Positions 53,976 to 63,979 of a DNA stretch of 64,000 nucleotides are shown in pieces; position 1 is the stretch's first letter; every line of letters starts with the position of its first letter. Both the position numbers and the translations under genes were made by a program. Location of the stretch: positions 111,286,568 through 111,350,567 of the forward strand of contig CM077153.1 of assembly GCA_039583875.1 (NCBI GenBank), given 5' to 3'. The notes beneath the pieces were generated by a model. It was not told the DNA's origin and searched no databases. It was given only the letters and a program-made list of their open reading frames with translations. This DNA is from Platanthera guangdongensis (Eukaryota > Streptophyta > Magnoliopsida > Asparagales > Orchidaceae).

Positions 53976-56542
53976 TGTAACACCTCCCCTGTAATGACTG
54001 TATAGTATGGGTCCGGCCGGGGCCACACAACATACGGACGCCACAGCTTTAGTATTATAAGTTGATATAGCTACCACCACTCAAAATACTTTGCACAACA
54101 CAGCGGAAACATAAGGAAGACTAGAAGTTATCCACTACTACAAGAGTAATAAAAGACGGCCTTATGGCCTTGCAACAAAGAGAGTCCAAACTCACACAAT
54201 ACAACATTCATGAAAGTGCATAGCACTCCTAGTCTACCTCGACATGCAAGCCGGACATCATGAGTCTCAAACATACAACAACATATAAGGGAGATACAAA
54301 AGAACAGAAACACTTCATGAGGCTTAGGCCTTTCTGGCCGGCGAGCTATCTCCTGCATGCGATCCTTGCCCTGTAAAATTTATTAGTAACGTGGGTCAGC
54401 AAAGGCTGACCTTAAACTGTGTAACAAACACATCTCCTCTCGGCCGCCCGTAACGGACCCCGGGGTACTCCTCCAACCTGCAAGTTAGCACTTCGTATGC
54501 AATATTCATAAGCCAGAAAAGCAACTACAGAACAGGCTTGGATGTCACACATCATACATGTTCTCTACTGGTTGAGCATATAATAAAAAGGGGCCTACTT
54601 ATGCAATCATGTATGCAACAACCCGAGCTTCACCCAAGGCACCCTATCGCGTATGCATCTAGCACATCATCACATCATATGGGTACTCATCGATTCCCCA
54701 TTGGCATAAAGCCACAAACAAAGGGGTAACACCAATCCCCCCAAAGGCACACAGGCCGCCACATGGAACTCTTGCACATGCCCCACCCGCTCAAGGTCTT
54801 AAACCCGGGCTTGCCTACAAGCTCTGACGTCTCATGTCAGGATTCCAACAAACACAAACTGACCGATTCTAAGAAGCCTTGTCGGACCCCACCCGCTCAT
54901 GGCCTCATTGCCCTGGCTTGCCCCCATGCTTGACATTCTCGTCAGTCTCACAGAAGGGGACTAGTCTCGCCGGGACACTCTCCACACATGACGTGAACGT
55001 CACGGGATAGCCAGCCGACCACGGAGACACAGCCACGCCTTGGCACATCACAAACCAAGACAATTCCACCCTAGTCCCTTATTTGTACTGCAGCGTTCCC
55101 GCGCACCAAGGAAACCATCTACCAACAATGCGGAGCTAACCTTGTCCACCAAGGAAACCATCTACCTCCATTGAGGAGCTAACCTTGTCCGGTTCCGACT
55201 ACACGTACTCACTTGAGAAAAAGGGGGAAAACATCACCACATCACAAACGGCATCTTGCCATAACGGAATCTTTACGAATCCTTAACGTTCGTATACAAC
55301 ATCACCGAGTCGGACTAACGGTCGCGACTACGGCTTCACCCACCATGCCTAATCCACTAACGGAGCGGATCTCTAATGCAAAACATGTTGGGGACGGACT
55401 CAATCAACCCGGAGGTTCCTCTTGAACATTGGCAACCCAAAACCCCTCTCATTTGAGAGTTTGGTGCCCAAAAACTAGAAAGAAAAGATATTAAAGACAT
55501 GAATCCTAAAACCGAGAGGAGAAGTGTCGTTACCTTCCGACTCCTCTTCCTAGCCATGGCAAAATAGCCGGATGAAAACCTTCGCAACGGTCTAGCCTCC
55601 ACGGATCTGGACTCGGCTCGCGATTTGGAGCACCGAAACCTCTCCTACAGCTCAAACCCTCCTTCTCCTTCTTCCTTGCTCTCACTTCTCTCTAGAACCT
55701 TAGTAAGAGAAAGCTTGGAGAAGAATGAGGGTTTCCAACCCTATTGTCGGACTTAACTCCACAAGAGATGCCCTGAACCATTAGATCCCAAAATAAGGGA
55801 AAGAATGGCCACGATCCGTCTGAAAAATAAAACACCTGGGCCGAACACGGCCTGGCACACGCCCGTGTCTAGGGCCCTGTCCCCCATTCGCCGTCACAAA
55901 TCGACGCGCCTGGAACAGCACACGGGTATCCGACAAGCCCGTGTTCGACCCGACACGCCCGTGTCCGTACTGACACGGTCGTGTGGTCGGCCGTGTGCCT
56001 CCATCGACACAGCCCCGAAAACAACCCGAGAAGGACACGGCCTGGGACACTCTCGTGTCCCACACCGTGTGCGAAGTCTCGACACTCGTCGACTGCCTTT
56101 ATGTCGACACCGTGAAAAAACATCGAGCGAAGATCGTCGACCAAGCGGGACACGCACTGTGACACGCCCGTGTCACAGGCCGTGTGCCCGAGTCTCGACA
56201 CTCGACACTCATCGAGTGAACTTCGTCGAGTGAACTCTCGACACTCGACTGACACGGCCTTGGACACGCCCATGTCCTAGGCCGTGTACCTTGTCTCGAC
56301 ACATCGTCGAGCGAAAATCATCGACTCCCCGGACCGATCGTCGACAAGGGCTCGACACGACCTGAGACACGCCCATGTCTCAGGCCGTGTTCCCTGCTCA
56401 ACGATCGCCGACTCCAAAATCGTCGACTGGAGCCTGACACGCCCTGGGACACGCCCGTGTCCCCGGCCATGTGTCCCCTTCCAGAAACCAAACTCGGTCA
56501 GAAAACACTGACCGACCCTCTCTCAAATTTTGGGGTGTTACA
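53976..56542 (-). repeat. 5' LTR of Tekay-B
   Basis: 2567 bp, plus strand TGTAACACCTCCCC to GGGGTGTTACA. Mate of 46599-49154; differences are scattered and small by eye. It contains the ACACGCCCGTGT block at 55846-56475. Confidence 0.93.
55846..56475. repeat. ACACGCCCGTGT/GTCGA palindrome block in 5' LTR
   Basis: Counterpart of 48474-49090. Units such as GACACGCCCGTGTC and TCGACACTCGTCGA recur; several differ from the mate LTR by single changes on one arm. Confidence 0.8.
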
Positions 56543-56732
56543 ATTCCTAAGAAGGGTGGTCTAACAGTGGTAGCTAATGATAAGAATGAGTTAATTCCAA
56601 TGCGAACCGTAACAGGTTGGCGTGTCTGTACTGACTATATGAAGTTAAATGATGCCACTAGGAAAGAACATTTTCCTCTTCCTTTGATTGACCAAATATT
56701 AGAACGTTTGTCAGGACATTCTTATTATTGTT
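56543..56732 (+). pseudogene. pol: RT fragment (Athila), after Tekay-B
   Basis: IPKKGGLTVVANDKNELIPM, RTVTGWRVCTDYMKLNDATR, KEHFPLPLIDQILERLSGHS, YYCF, then an abrupt switch at about 56733 to LTR sequence. Normal Athila RT would continue past YYCFLDG. Confidence 0.9.
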
Positions 56733-57695
56733 TTCATTGGGAGAACTTCTGGAGCAAGAAAGTGGAGCATCCAAGAGAAGGAGGATTTGAAGGAGATTTT
56801 TGTATGCGTTTAATCTTTCATGTATCTCTCTTAATCTTTCCTTTTTCTTGGTGATTTAACTTTATTTATCTTTTATTTCGCATGAAACTTCAATTTGAAC
56901 AATTTGGAAATCATGTATCGTATTGTTTTAATCAAATTTGTGGTATTTTATTCGTATGTTGATCTTCAAACAAAGAGAATTATCCTAGTTAAGAATTTAT
57001 TATTTCTTTACTTGAATCCCAACTTTTTAGATTGAGAAATTGGAAAGTTGTGATGATGTTCATATGTTTATATTTAGGTGCTATTTCTCTTTACATTTCA
57101 ATTTACATGATCGATAGATATGTCGATTGGATAATTATAATATGGATAAATGGATTCATGGTATTTTAGAGATAGGTTTTCTTGAATTTATGTATTAGAT
57201 AGGGTACTTTACTTTAATGCAAATTTGAGTGTTGTAAATTGTTCGAGAGAAAATTTACTAACTTAGGTTTTGATTTTGTATTGCTCGAGAGAGAATTTGA
57301 TAAATGTTTAACCCACGAATTTGATAATCTTATTATTATCTGATTACATAGAATTGAATTAATGAGTGGTTATATTCATGTGAATGCTCTTAGATTTTTG
57401 GCTTTTTATCATCTTTAATCTTGCAGTGTTTATTTATCCAAGTAGTCATACTTAGTTTAATTTAGGTTAAAAATCAATTTTAATTTTAGGTAGGATAATA
57501 GAGTGAGGGTGAGTACGAGTATTTGAAAGGACCCTGTGGAATACGACACGAGATGTAGATTTCTCATATACTATGATAGATAGGTGCACAAGCCTGAAAG
57601 AAAATCAATCGAGCTTATGCCTCATCTACATAGTTTATACTAGAGTGTAGAATGAATCTGCATCAAGTTATTACTTATTACAAAAATAATCACCA
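56733..57695 (+). repeat. 3' LTR of Athila, 5'-truncated
   Basis: 963 bp matching the inner and terminal parts of the 5' LTR (29763-30745), with the same AATCACCA end. The first ~660 bp of the LTR, including the ACACGG inverted repeats, are absent. Confidence 0.88.
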
Positions 57696-57700
57696 ATGCC

Positions 57701-58600
57701 CTGAAATGCAAACTCTAAGTCACCACTCTCGATGGACAGGTAAGAGAGTGGTTCTATGAGCTGCCTTCTGGCACAATCTCTTCTTTCATCGAGTTCCACA
57801 ATGAGCTCTTACTGACCTCCAAGAAGAGAAAGGATGTACCAGCTGCTCTTTTTGACATCAAGAAAAGGGATAATGAGTCAGTTGCTCGATTCGTTGATCG
57901 TTTTCAAAAAGACATCCAGGGGGTGAGGATGTGAACCCCGACTATTATAAAGTTGCCTTAATTCATGGCCTCCAGGAAGGCCCCTTGAAGTTCAAAGCAA
58001 CAACCAAAGCGCCTGCAACTTATCAAGAGTTGATTGCTATGGTCAACCATTTTATCGAAGGAGAGAACGCCAATCCGACATATATTTCATCCCTGACAGC
58101 GAAGGCTGAAGTAAGGGATGCCGCCAGTTCTTCCTCTGCTCTTCATCATCACTATATGCCTCCTCAGCCCGACGTCCAGCCTCCTTCTCAAAGGAGGCAA
58201 AACTTCTGCCATAAGAAACCTTTCATCGGCCATCAACAGTTTCACGATCAGAGACTGTTGTTGGCTGCCACTCCTGCCTTACCGCAACAAGCTCTTCCTA
58301 TTCTTCATAATGCCCTGCCTGATCCAAGGCAGCATGACAACAACTCCATGGAGGAGCTTGCAGTTCTGGGACTTGACCTTGATGCGGTCATCCAGATGCT
58401 ACAAAGGAGGTAAATGAAAAGAAGTAAGGACCTCAAAGAGAGTGGAGGCCAAGGAACAATGCTCAGTTCTGCGAATTCCATAGAGAGAAGGGTCACTTGA
58501 ATGAAGACTGCAAAGCCCTTTGTCAACTGGGTTGAAATACTGCTTGCCGAGGGCAAGATCAATGACCTGGGCAAGAAAGATAATTCTTGAAAGCCATACA
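57701..58600 (+). pseudogene. gag: gag C-terminal part (Tat-4)
   Basis: Continues from 29099: LKCKL, a shift, VREWFYELPSGTISSFIEF, HNELLLTSKKRKDVPAALFD, VARFVDRFQKDI, then PDYYKVALIHGLQEGPLKF, TYQELIAMVNHFIEGENANP, SMEELAVLGLDLDAVIQML. An intact zinc knuckle, CEFHREKGHLNEDC, lies at about 58465-58510 in another frame. Confidence 0.85.
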
Positions 58601-58617
58601 CCTCCAGGGGCAAGGAG

Positions 58618-59505
58618 GTGGTTGAAGTCCACTTGGAATGTGAAGAGATTGAAGATGTTGGCCATCTGGGGCCTCTCAACGTTCAGACAGAATGCTTCGA
58701 CACAAATGATGAGGGAGCCCTGGGGCGACTCTTCTACATACATGGTGGAGTAGGGACCGAGTCATCTCGGATGTCTTCAATCGCGAGGGCCTCTCGAGCA
58801 GAGGTCGCCTCTTGCTCTTCCTCTACTCCATTAATAGGAGATGTTACTTTTGGCCATGCTGATCTTCCTCAAACTGCCAACCCATTTGATGATGCGTTTT
58901 TGATCAAGGCAGCTATTAAAGATTACACAGTAGACCGGATCCTTATTGATACAGGCAGCTCCGTCAATCTTCCGTTCAAGTCAACTTTCGAGGCCGTGAA
59001 AACTGGGAAGCCTTTGCATTCCATCGAAGGGCCAATCTATGGTTTTTCTTATGAAAGGAAGGGAGTCGGGGGAAGTGTTACTCTGTTAGTGAAGCTTGGA
59101 GGAGCAACTAAACTGATCCAGTTTATAGTCGTCGATGCTCCTAGCAGCTATCATACGATCTTTGGAAGGCCTCTGCTCAACAAATATCAAGCGGTGGTCT
59201 CAACTTACCACCTGGCAATAAAGTTTTTTGCTGATGGCAGAATGTGCAGGGTCAGGAGCAACCCAAGGCAAGCACGAGAGTGTTATATTTGGACAGTCAA
59301 CATGACTGAAATTGCCCCTCCCATTATTTCAGCAGCAGCAACAAGAACCACTTCTAGATCAGAAGGCACTGATAATAGAGAAGGAGCTCACATGGAACCT
59401 TCCCAGGTGACTAAAGAAGTCCCCATTATTGAGGGGGAGGAGAGGAAGCTCTCCATCAACTCGGAGCTGGCAGAGGATCAAAAGGCCGAGTTGATCTCAT
59501 GCTAA
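58618..59505 (+). CDS. pol: Aspartic protease (Tat-4)
   Basis: 295 open residues: VEVHLECEEIEDVGHLGPLN, GVGTESSRMSSIARASRAEV, LPQTANPFDDAFLIKAAIKD, VDRILIDTGSSVNLPFKSTF, GFSYERKGVGGSVTLLVKLG, SSYHTIFGRPLLNKYQA. The active site DTGSS is intact, unlike Tat-2 and Tat-3. Confidence 0.85.
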   Translation: MVEVHLECEEIEDVGHLGPLNVQTECFDTNDEGALGRLFYIHGGVGTESSRMSSIARASRAEVASCSSSTPLIGDVTFGHADLPQTANPFDDAFLIKAAIKDYTVDRILIDTGSSVNLPFKSTFEAVKTGKPLHSIEGPIYGFSYERKGVGGSVTLLVKLGGATKLIQFIVVDAPSSYHTIFGRPLLNKYQAVVSTYHLAIKFFADGRMCRVRSNPRQARECYIWTVNMTEIAPPIISAAATRTTSRSEGTDNREGAHMEPSQVTKEVPIIEGEERKLSINSELAEDQKAELISC

Positions 59506-59512
59506 TAGAACC

Positions 59513-60365
59513 TTGATGTCTCCGTATGGTCAGCGGAGGACATGCCAGGCATTGATCCAGATGTCGCCTGCCACCACCTCAATATCAATTGCAGCTTCAA
59601 GCCGGTACAATAAAAGAAGAGAGATGTGGCGGCAAAGCTTGCCGATCCAATCAGGGAGGAGGTCTCGAAGCTCCTCAAAGCAAAGTTTATACATGAAATC
59701 CAATATCCCTCATGAATATCAAATGTTGCAATGGTTAAAAAAACTAGGAGGGAAATGGCGAATTTGTGTAGATTTCACGTGTTAAATAAAGCATGCCAAA
59801 AGATTTTTACCCCTTGCCTCGGACAGATTCATTAGTTGATTCTGCGGTAGGGTATTCTTTTATGATTTTCTTAGATGCATTCTTTGGTTATCATCAAATA
59901 AGAATGCATAAGCCCGACATTCCTCATACGTCTTTTATTACAAACGACGGTTGTTATTGTTATCTTGTGATGCCCTTAGGGCTTAAGAATGCTGGTGCCA
60001 CTTATCAACGTATGATGGATCAAGTGTTTAAAGAGCAAAAAAGAAGAAACCTTGAGGTGTATTTTGATGACCTTTTGATCAAAAGCAAATCCTTCTCATT
60101 ACAGCTGCAAGATTTAGTAGAGATGTTCTCTACTCTGCGGAGATATAAGATGAAACTCAATGCATCAAAATATACATTTGGGGCGAGTAAGGGGAAATTC
60201 CTTGGTCATCTCCTTACTCCAGAAGGGCTTGCTCCCAATCCTGATAAATTTAAAGCCATTCTTGATATGGAACCTCCCCATTCACCTAAAGAGGTTCGCC
60301 AGTTCTGGGGGAGACTGGCACGTCTCGGGAGATTCATCTCTCGAGTTGGTGATAAGAGTGCTTAA
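59513..60365 (+). pseudogene. pol: Reverse transcriptase (Tat-4)
   Basis: DVACHHLNINCSFKPV, a TAA, KLLKAKFIHEIQYPS, a TGA and shift, GGKWRICVDFTC, then MPKDFYPLPRTDSLVDSAVG, IFLDAFFGYHQIRMHKPDIP, MPLGLKNAGATYQRMMDQVF. The catalytic box is EVYFDDLLIKSK (YFDD for YVDD). The connection domain ASKGKFLGHLLTPEGLAPNP follows to 60365. Confidence 0.85.
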
Positions 60366-60770
60366 TTCTTCAAGACTCTTTGAGTAGCGTCCAAGTTTGA
60401 ATGGACAGAAGATTGCTCGCATACTTTTGAACAATTAAAGAAACAACTAACTTCAACGCCCTTGCTGCAAAGCCCCCGGTTAGGGGAGATGTTGTTCCTA
60501 TACTTGGGAGTTGGCCCTGAGGCGGTCAGCTCAGTTCTTGTTCGGGAAGAGAACATGAGACAATTTCCGGTTTCCTATGTCAACCACATTCTCAAAGATG
60601 CAGAAACGAGATAACAAAGTTTGGAGTAACCAGAAAATTAAGGCAGGTTGGCCAAATGGGCAATTGAGTTAAGTAAATTTGAGATCTCTTATGTGCCCAG
60701 GACAGCCATCAAAGCTCAGGTGCTAGCATATTTCTTGGTTGATACAGCAGAATCCAGTTCTAATCAAGAA
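60366..60770 (+). pseudogene. pol: RNase H (Tat-4), degraded
   Basis: FEWTEDCSHTFEQLKKQLTS, LFLYLGVGPEAVSSVLVREE, then a deletion after ILKDAETR that removes the middle of the domain (sequence jumps to RLAKWAIELSKFEISYVPRT). Confidence 0.75.
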
Positions 60771-60782
60771 TAAATATCTCCT

Positions 60783-61202
60783 TTGGCTTGGACCATCTAC
60801 GTTGATGGAGCCTCAGGCAGAAATTCCTCTGGAGCAGGAGTGGTTCTGATTAATCCTAACGACATCAAGCTTGAGCAAGCAATCAAATTCTTCTTTCTCG
60901 TTACCAATAATCAAGCAGAGTTTGAGGCTTTGCTAGCAAGCTTAAGGCTTGCAAGAGAATTGGGGATTGACCATGTTCATATCAAGACTGATTCCCTGGT
61001 AATGGCTTCGCAAGTCCTCGACAACATTGAAATCAGAGAACCGATTTTAAAGAAATACCTTGCTATCGTCAAGATAGAAATGGGTAAATTTAAAGTTTTA
61101 CAATCGAGCATATTCCAAGAGCTGAGAATGAATAGGCAGATGTTCTTGCTAATCATGGACTTCCATCAGGGGGAACAACTTCTGAACTCTTCCTCCCGAT
61201 AG
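60783..61202 (+). pseudogene. pol: Second RNase H (Tat-4)
   Basis: MAWTIYVDGASGRNSSGAGV, VTNNQAEFEALLASLRLARE, VHIKTDSLVMASQVLDN. The frame changes near 61110 so the C-terminus is lost in this frame. Confidence 0.85.
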
Positions 61203-61372
61203 TGGATGAAGAAGAGTTGATGCAAATCGATCAGCGCTCCTCCTAGATGGATCCACACATTCTTTATCTGTAAACAGGAAATTTTCATCATTCGATCAAG
61301 GATAAGAAAAAAATCAAAATAAAAGCAACTTACTACTACTTGGTATCAGGTGTTTTATATTGAAAGACCTTC

Positions 61373-62497
61373 TTGTCAACCATGGAAAGATGTGTCTCTG
61401 AAGAGGAAGCTCCTACTATTCTTCGTGAAGTTCATTCTGGTAAGTGTGGAAGTCACTCAGGAGCAAGGACTCTAGAAAGAAGGATCCTATGGCAAGGTTA
61501 TTTCTGGCCTTCAATGAAGAAATATTCCGAGACTTATGCAAAGAAATGTGTTCAGTGCCAAACGTTTGCTCCACATCAACATCAATCAGCACACTCGCTC
61601 AAATCAATCGCAAATTCGTGTCCCTTTGCAGTTTGGGGAATGTATATCGTTGGTACTTTTCCCAAGACAAGCAGGCAATGACTCTACATCCTAGTAATGA
61701 TTGACTATTTCAGCAAGTGGATCGAGGCTAAAACATTGGCAAAAACAACAACTCAGGTCGTAAAGAACTTCATTTGGGGCGAGATAGTCTGCCGGCATGC
61801 TATTCCGATGGAAATAATCACTAATAACGGGCCACAGTTCAACAATGCTGAGATGGTTGATTTTTGCAAGCAGATCGGAACAGAGCTGCGCTTTGCATCA
61901 GTCCATCATCCCAGAAGCAATGGCCAGGTTGAATCAGCTAACAAGCAGATTCTCAGCTTGCTTAAAAAGAAATTGCAGAATCTCAATGGCAGTTGGGCTG
62001 ATTAACTTCCTTCGGTCCTCTGGACCGTAAGAACAACACATTCATCTGCAACTGAAGAAAATCCATTTAAGCTTTCTCATGGTTAGGAAGCTCTTTTTCT
62101 AGTTGATTTTAAAGTCCCATCACCAAGAGTTCTGCTTGCTCAACAAGGCTGGGAGGATTGCCCTGAGCTGAATAATGAAGAAATGAAATTTTGTTTAGAG
62201 CATATTGAAGGGAGCAGAGATAAGGCAACAATAAGGCAAGAATAAATAAAGAGGAGAATGGTCTGGTACTTTGATAAGAACGTATGGATCAAACATTTTC
62301 AAGTGGGAGATCTAGTTCTTAAAAAAGATGACGCTGCTGCAAGAACTGGCTCAGTGGGGAAGGTTAATCCAAATTGGGCTGGCCCATTCATTGTCAAAGA
62401 AGTGCTAAAGAGCGGGGCTTACCTCTTACAAACTTATGAAGGAGAAGATGTATCACATACATGTAGTGGGGATGATCCAAAACGGTTCTATTCCTGA
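61373..62497 (+). pseudogene. pol: Integrase (Tat-4)
   Basis: Zinc domain LREVHSGKCGSHSGARTLER ... CVQCQTFAP is intact. The core reads VWGMYIVGTFPKTS (Tyr where the first Asp is expected), MIDYFSKWIEAKTLAK, MEIITNNGPQFNN (Asn for the second catalytic Asp) and NGQVESANK. The C-terminus WYFDKNVWIKHFQVGDLVLK to CSGDDPKRFYS ends at 62497. Stops at 62003 and about 62085. Confidence 0.88.
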
Positions 62498-62520
62498 ACC
62501 TCCTCCTTTCTTTTCCTTCG

Positions 62521-63206
62521 TATGTAAATGTTGGGTACATTGGAAAATATGTACCTGATTTGAAGAAGCCTCACCCCACTCAATGATATACATCATGGTG
62601 TATTTGATGTATTTTTGAGTTGATGTGTGCAGGTTAAGTAATTGCAGGGAAAGCATGAAAAGTTTCTAAGTCCTTGTGTCGACACCGAGAAGAAAAGTGT
62701 CGACACTTAAGAAGACTTGTGTCGACACCCAGAGAGGCAGTGTCGACACTTGGAGTAATTGTGTCGACACTAGGAATGCAGAGTTGACACCAGAAGGAAA
62801 GAGTCGACACATACATGCTGTGTCGACACACAATAAAGAAATGTCCAGAGAAGCTGTGTCGACACCCAGAGGAACTTTGTCGACATCAAAAGTGTCGACA
62901 CTAGGAGGCTGTGTCAACACTCAGCAAAACATCAACAAAGTTCAAGTACAAGTGTCGACACTAGGAGGGTGTGTCGACACTCGGCAAACTTCAACAGAGT
63001 TCAAGGATCAGTGTCGACATAATGAAGAATGTGTCGACACACAGCAAAAGTCTCAACACATGAAGAATGTGTCGACACAAAGGAGATGTGTCGACACTCA
63101 GCAAAAGTATCAACACAAGAAGGCATGTGTCGACACCAAGGAGATGTGTCGACACTTAGCAAGTATCAACACAAGAAGATGTGTCGACACAAAGGAGTTG
63201 TGTCGA
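62521..63206. repeat. GTGTCGACAC palindrome array
   Basis: After a ~150-bp lead with CTGATTTGAAGAAGCC and CAATGATATACATCATGG, the perfect 10-bp palindrome GTGTCGACAC occurs about sixteen times between 62676 and 63190, plus several one-base variants, 18-30 bp apart. The last copy is cut by the Tat-5 LTR at 63207. The lead resembles 22735-22925, which is flanked by a different palindrome. Open frames here are repeat artefacts. Confidence 0.88.
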
Positions 63207-63957
63207 TGTTAACCCCTCAGTCCGCAACATACTACAAGTTTCCAAAGCCCCCCTTTCAGCAGGCGCGGACGAGATTTATCAGTCCGCCCATTCCGGCATT
63301 ATCACCAGTCGGGCGCCAAGGGTGGTACTCCAGCAGCGGACGCAAGGACCTGTCCGCTCAGTCCGCCGGCGCTTTGGGTATCAGGTTCTCTACAGCGGCG
63401 GACGCAGTATCTCGTCCGCCCAGGCCGCCGCCCTCCAGTGGGCGCGCCCAGCAGCAGTGGAAGCTCCAGTTCGCGAGCCCAGTCCGCCACTTCTATACGG
63501 ACTGGCGTGTTCTTTCTTTTTGCTTCCCGTCACCACTGCCCGATTCTCCTGTACCCCGGGCAGCCGGTTATTTTAGCCCTGCCCGTTTGGGCAGGCCCCC
63601 TATCCTATAAATAGGGGGGAGGTGGTGCACTCAAGGCACGCTGACTCGGACTCGGGAGCCTACTTGTTACAGGCTGCGGACTCGAATCCTGTGCCTTGCG
63701 GACTCCCCCTTGCTCTGCTTCCCTCAGTCTTTTCCTTTCACTTGTAACTGAATCCTTCTTCAATCAAGGGAAAGCCCGTCGCAAGAGAGGCATTCAGGCC
63801 GCGACGGGCGAAGTCTGTTGTTGCCGTGGTTCACGGCCCTGCTCTTCTCCCAGCTCTCATCCGCTTAGTAGATCGCTACTCGCAGTCTCCCTATTCCCCT
63901 GTGTTCGAACAGTTAGCTGGTTGTGCTCGACCTCCCTTGTGTTTTCGTGCATCAACA
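63207..63957 (+). repeat. 5' LTR of Tat-5
   Basis: 751 bp from TGTTAACCCCTCAGTCCG to CGTGCATCAACA, with TATAAATA at 63606-63613. It is followed by a primer site, so it starts a new element rather than ending Tat-4. Diverged from the Tat-4 LTR. GTCGA at 63202-63206 would be the left target duplication. Confidence 0.85.
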
Positions 63958-63960
63958 GTT

Positions 63961-63979
63961 AACACGCGACCTTCAGATC
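63961..63979 (+). promoter_or_regulatory. Putative primer-binding site (Tat-5)
   Basis: AACACGCGACCTTCAGATC, 3 bp past the LTR, same site as in the other Tat copies (17 of 19 against the tRNA-Trp inner segment). The element continues beyond 64000. Confidence 0.5.

Larger units (their letters stand above)
46599..56542 (-). mobile_element. Tekay-B: complete chromodomain gypsy element, 9.9 kb
   Basis: LTRs at 46599-49154 (3') and 53976-56542 (5'), duplication ATTCC on both sides (46594-46598 and 56543-56547), a perfect 12-base tRNA-iMet primer site, a polypurine tract, gag, intron, pol and a C-terminal chromodomain. The protein series marks a Tekay/Del chromovirus. The genes carry a handful of stops, several explained by C to T change. 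The outer LTR tip has mutated TG to TA. Confidence 0.95.
29100..57695 (+). mobile_element. Athila element with two nested insertions and a pol deletion
   Basis: 5' LTR 29100-30745, a tRNA-Asp-type primer site, gag, protease, the start of RT, then a direct join into the inner part of the 3' LTR (56733-57695). Most of RT, RNase H and integrase is missing. Flanking TTGCC (29095-29099) and ATGCC (57696-57700) are a 4/5 target duplication in Tat-4 gag. It carries Tat-2 in gag and Tekay-B in RT. Both outer boundaries are supported because the host gag resumes in frame. Confidence 0.88.
27561..62520 (+). mobile_element. Tat-4: Tat element split by Athila
   Basis: 5' LTR 27561-28383, primer site, gag start to 29099, then 28.6 kb of nested Athila, then gag from 57701, protease, RT, RNase H, second RNase H and integrase ending at 62497. 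The gag reading resumes in frame across the Athila insertion (left end SVA, right start LKCKL). After the integrase, 62498-62520 still matches Tat-1, then a palindrome array takes over. Neither the antisense genes nor a matching 3' LTR is present in view. Confidence 0.85.

Noticed and set aside
62676..63212. 178-codon frame rich in CVDT/STP repeats
   Set aside because: It is a translation of the GTGTCGACAC palindrome array; no start context or domain.
63207..63957. 3' LTR of Tat-4
   Set aside because: It is followed by the primer-binding site and is clearly diverged from the Tat-4 5' LTR, so it reads as the 5' LTR of another element.
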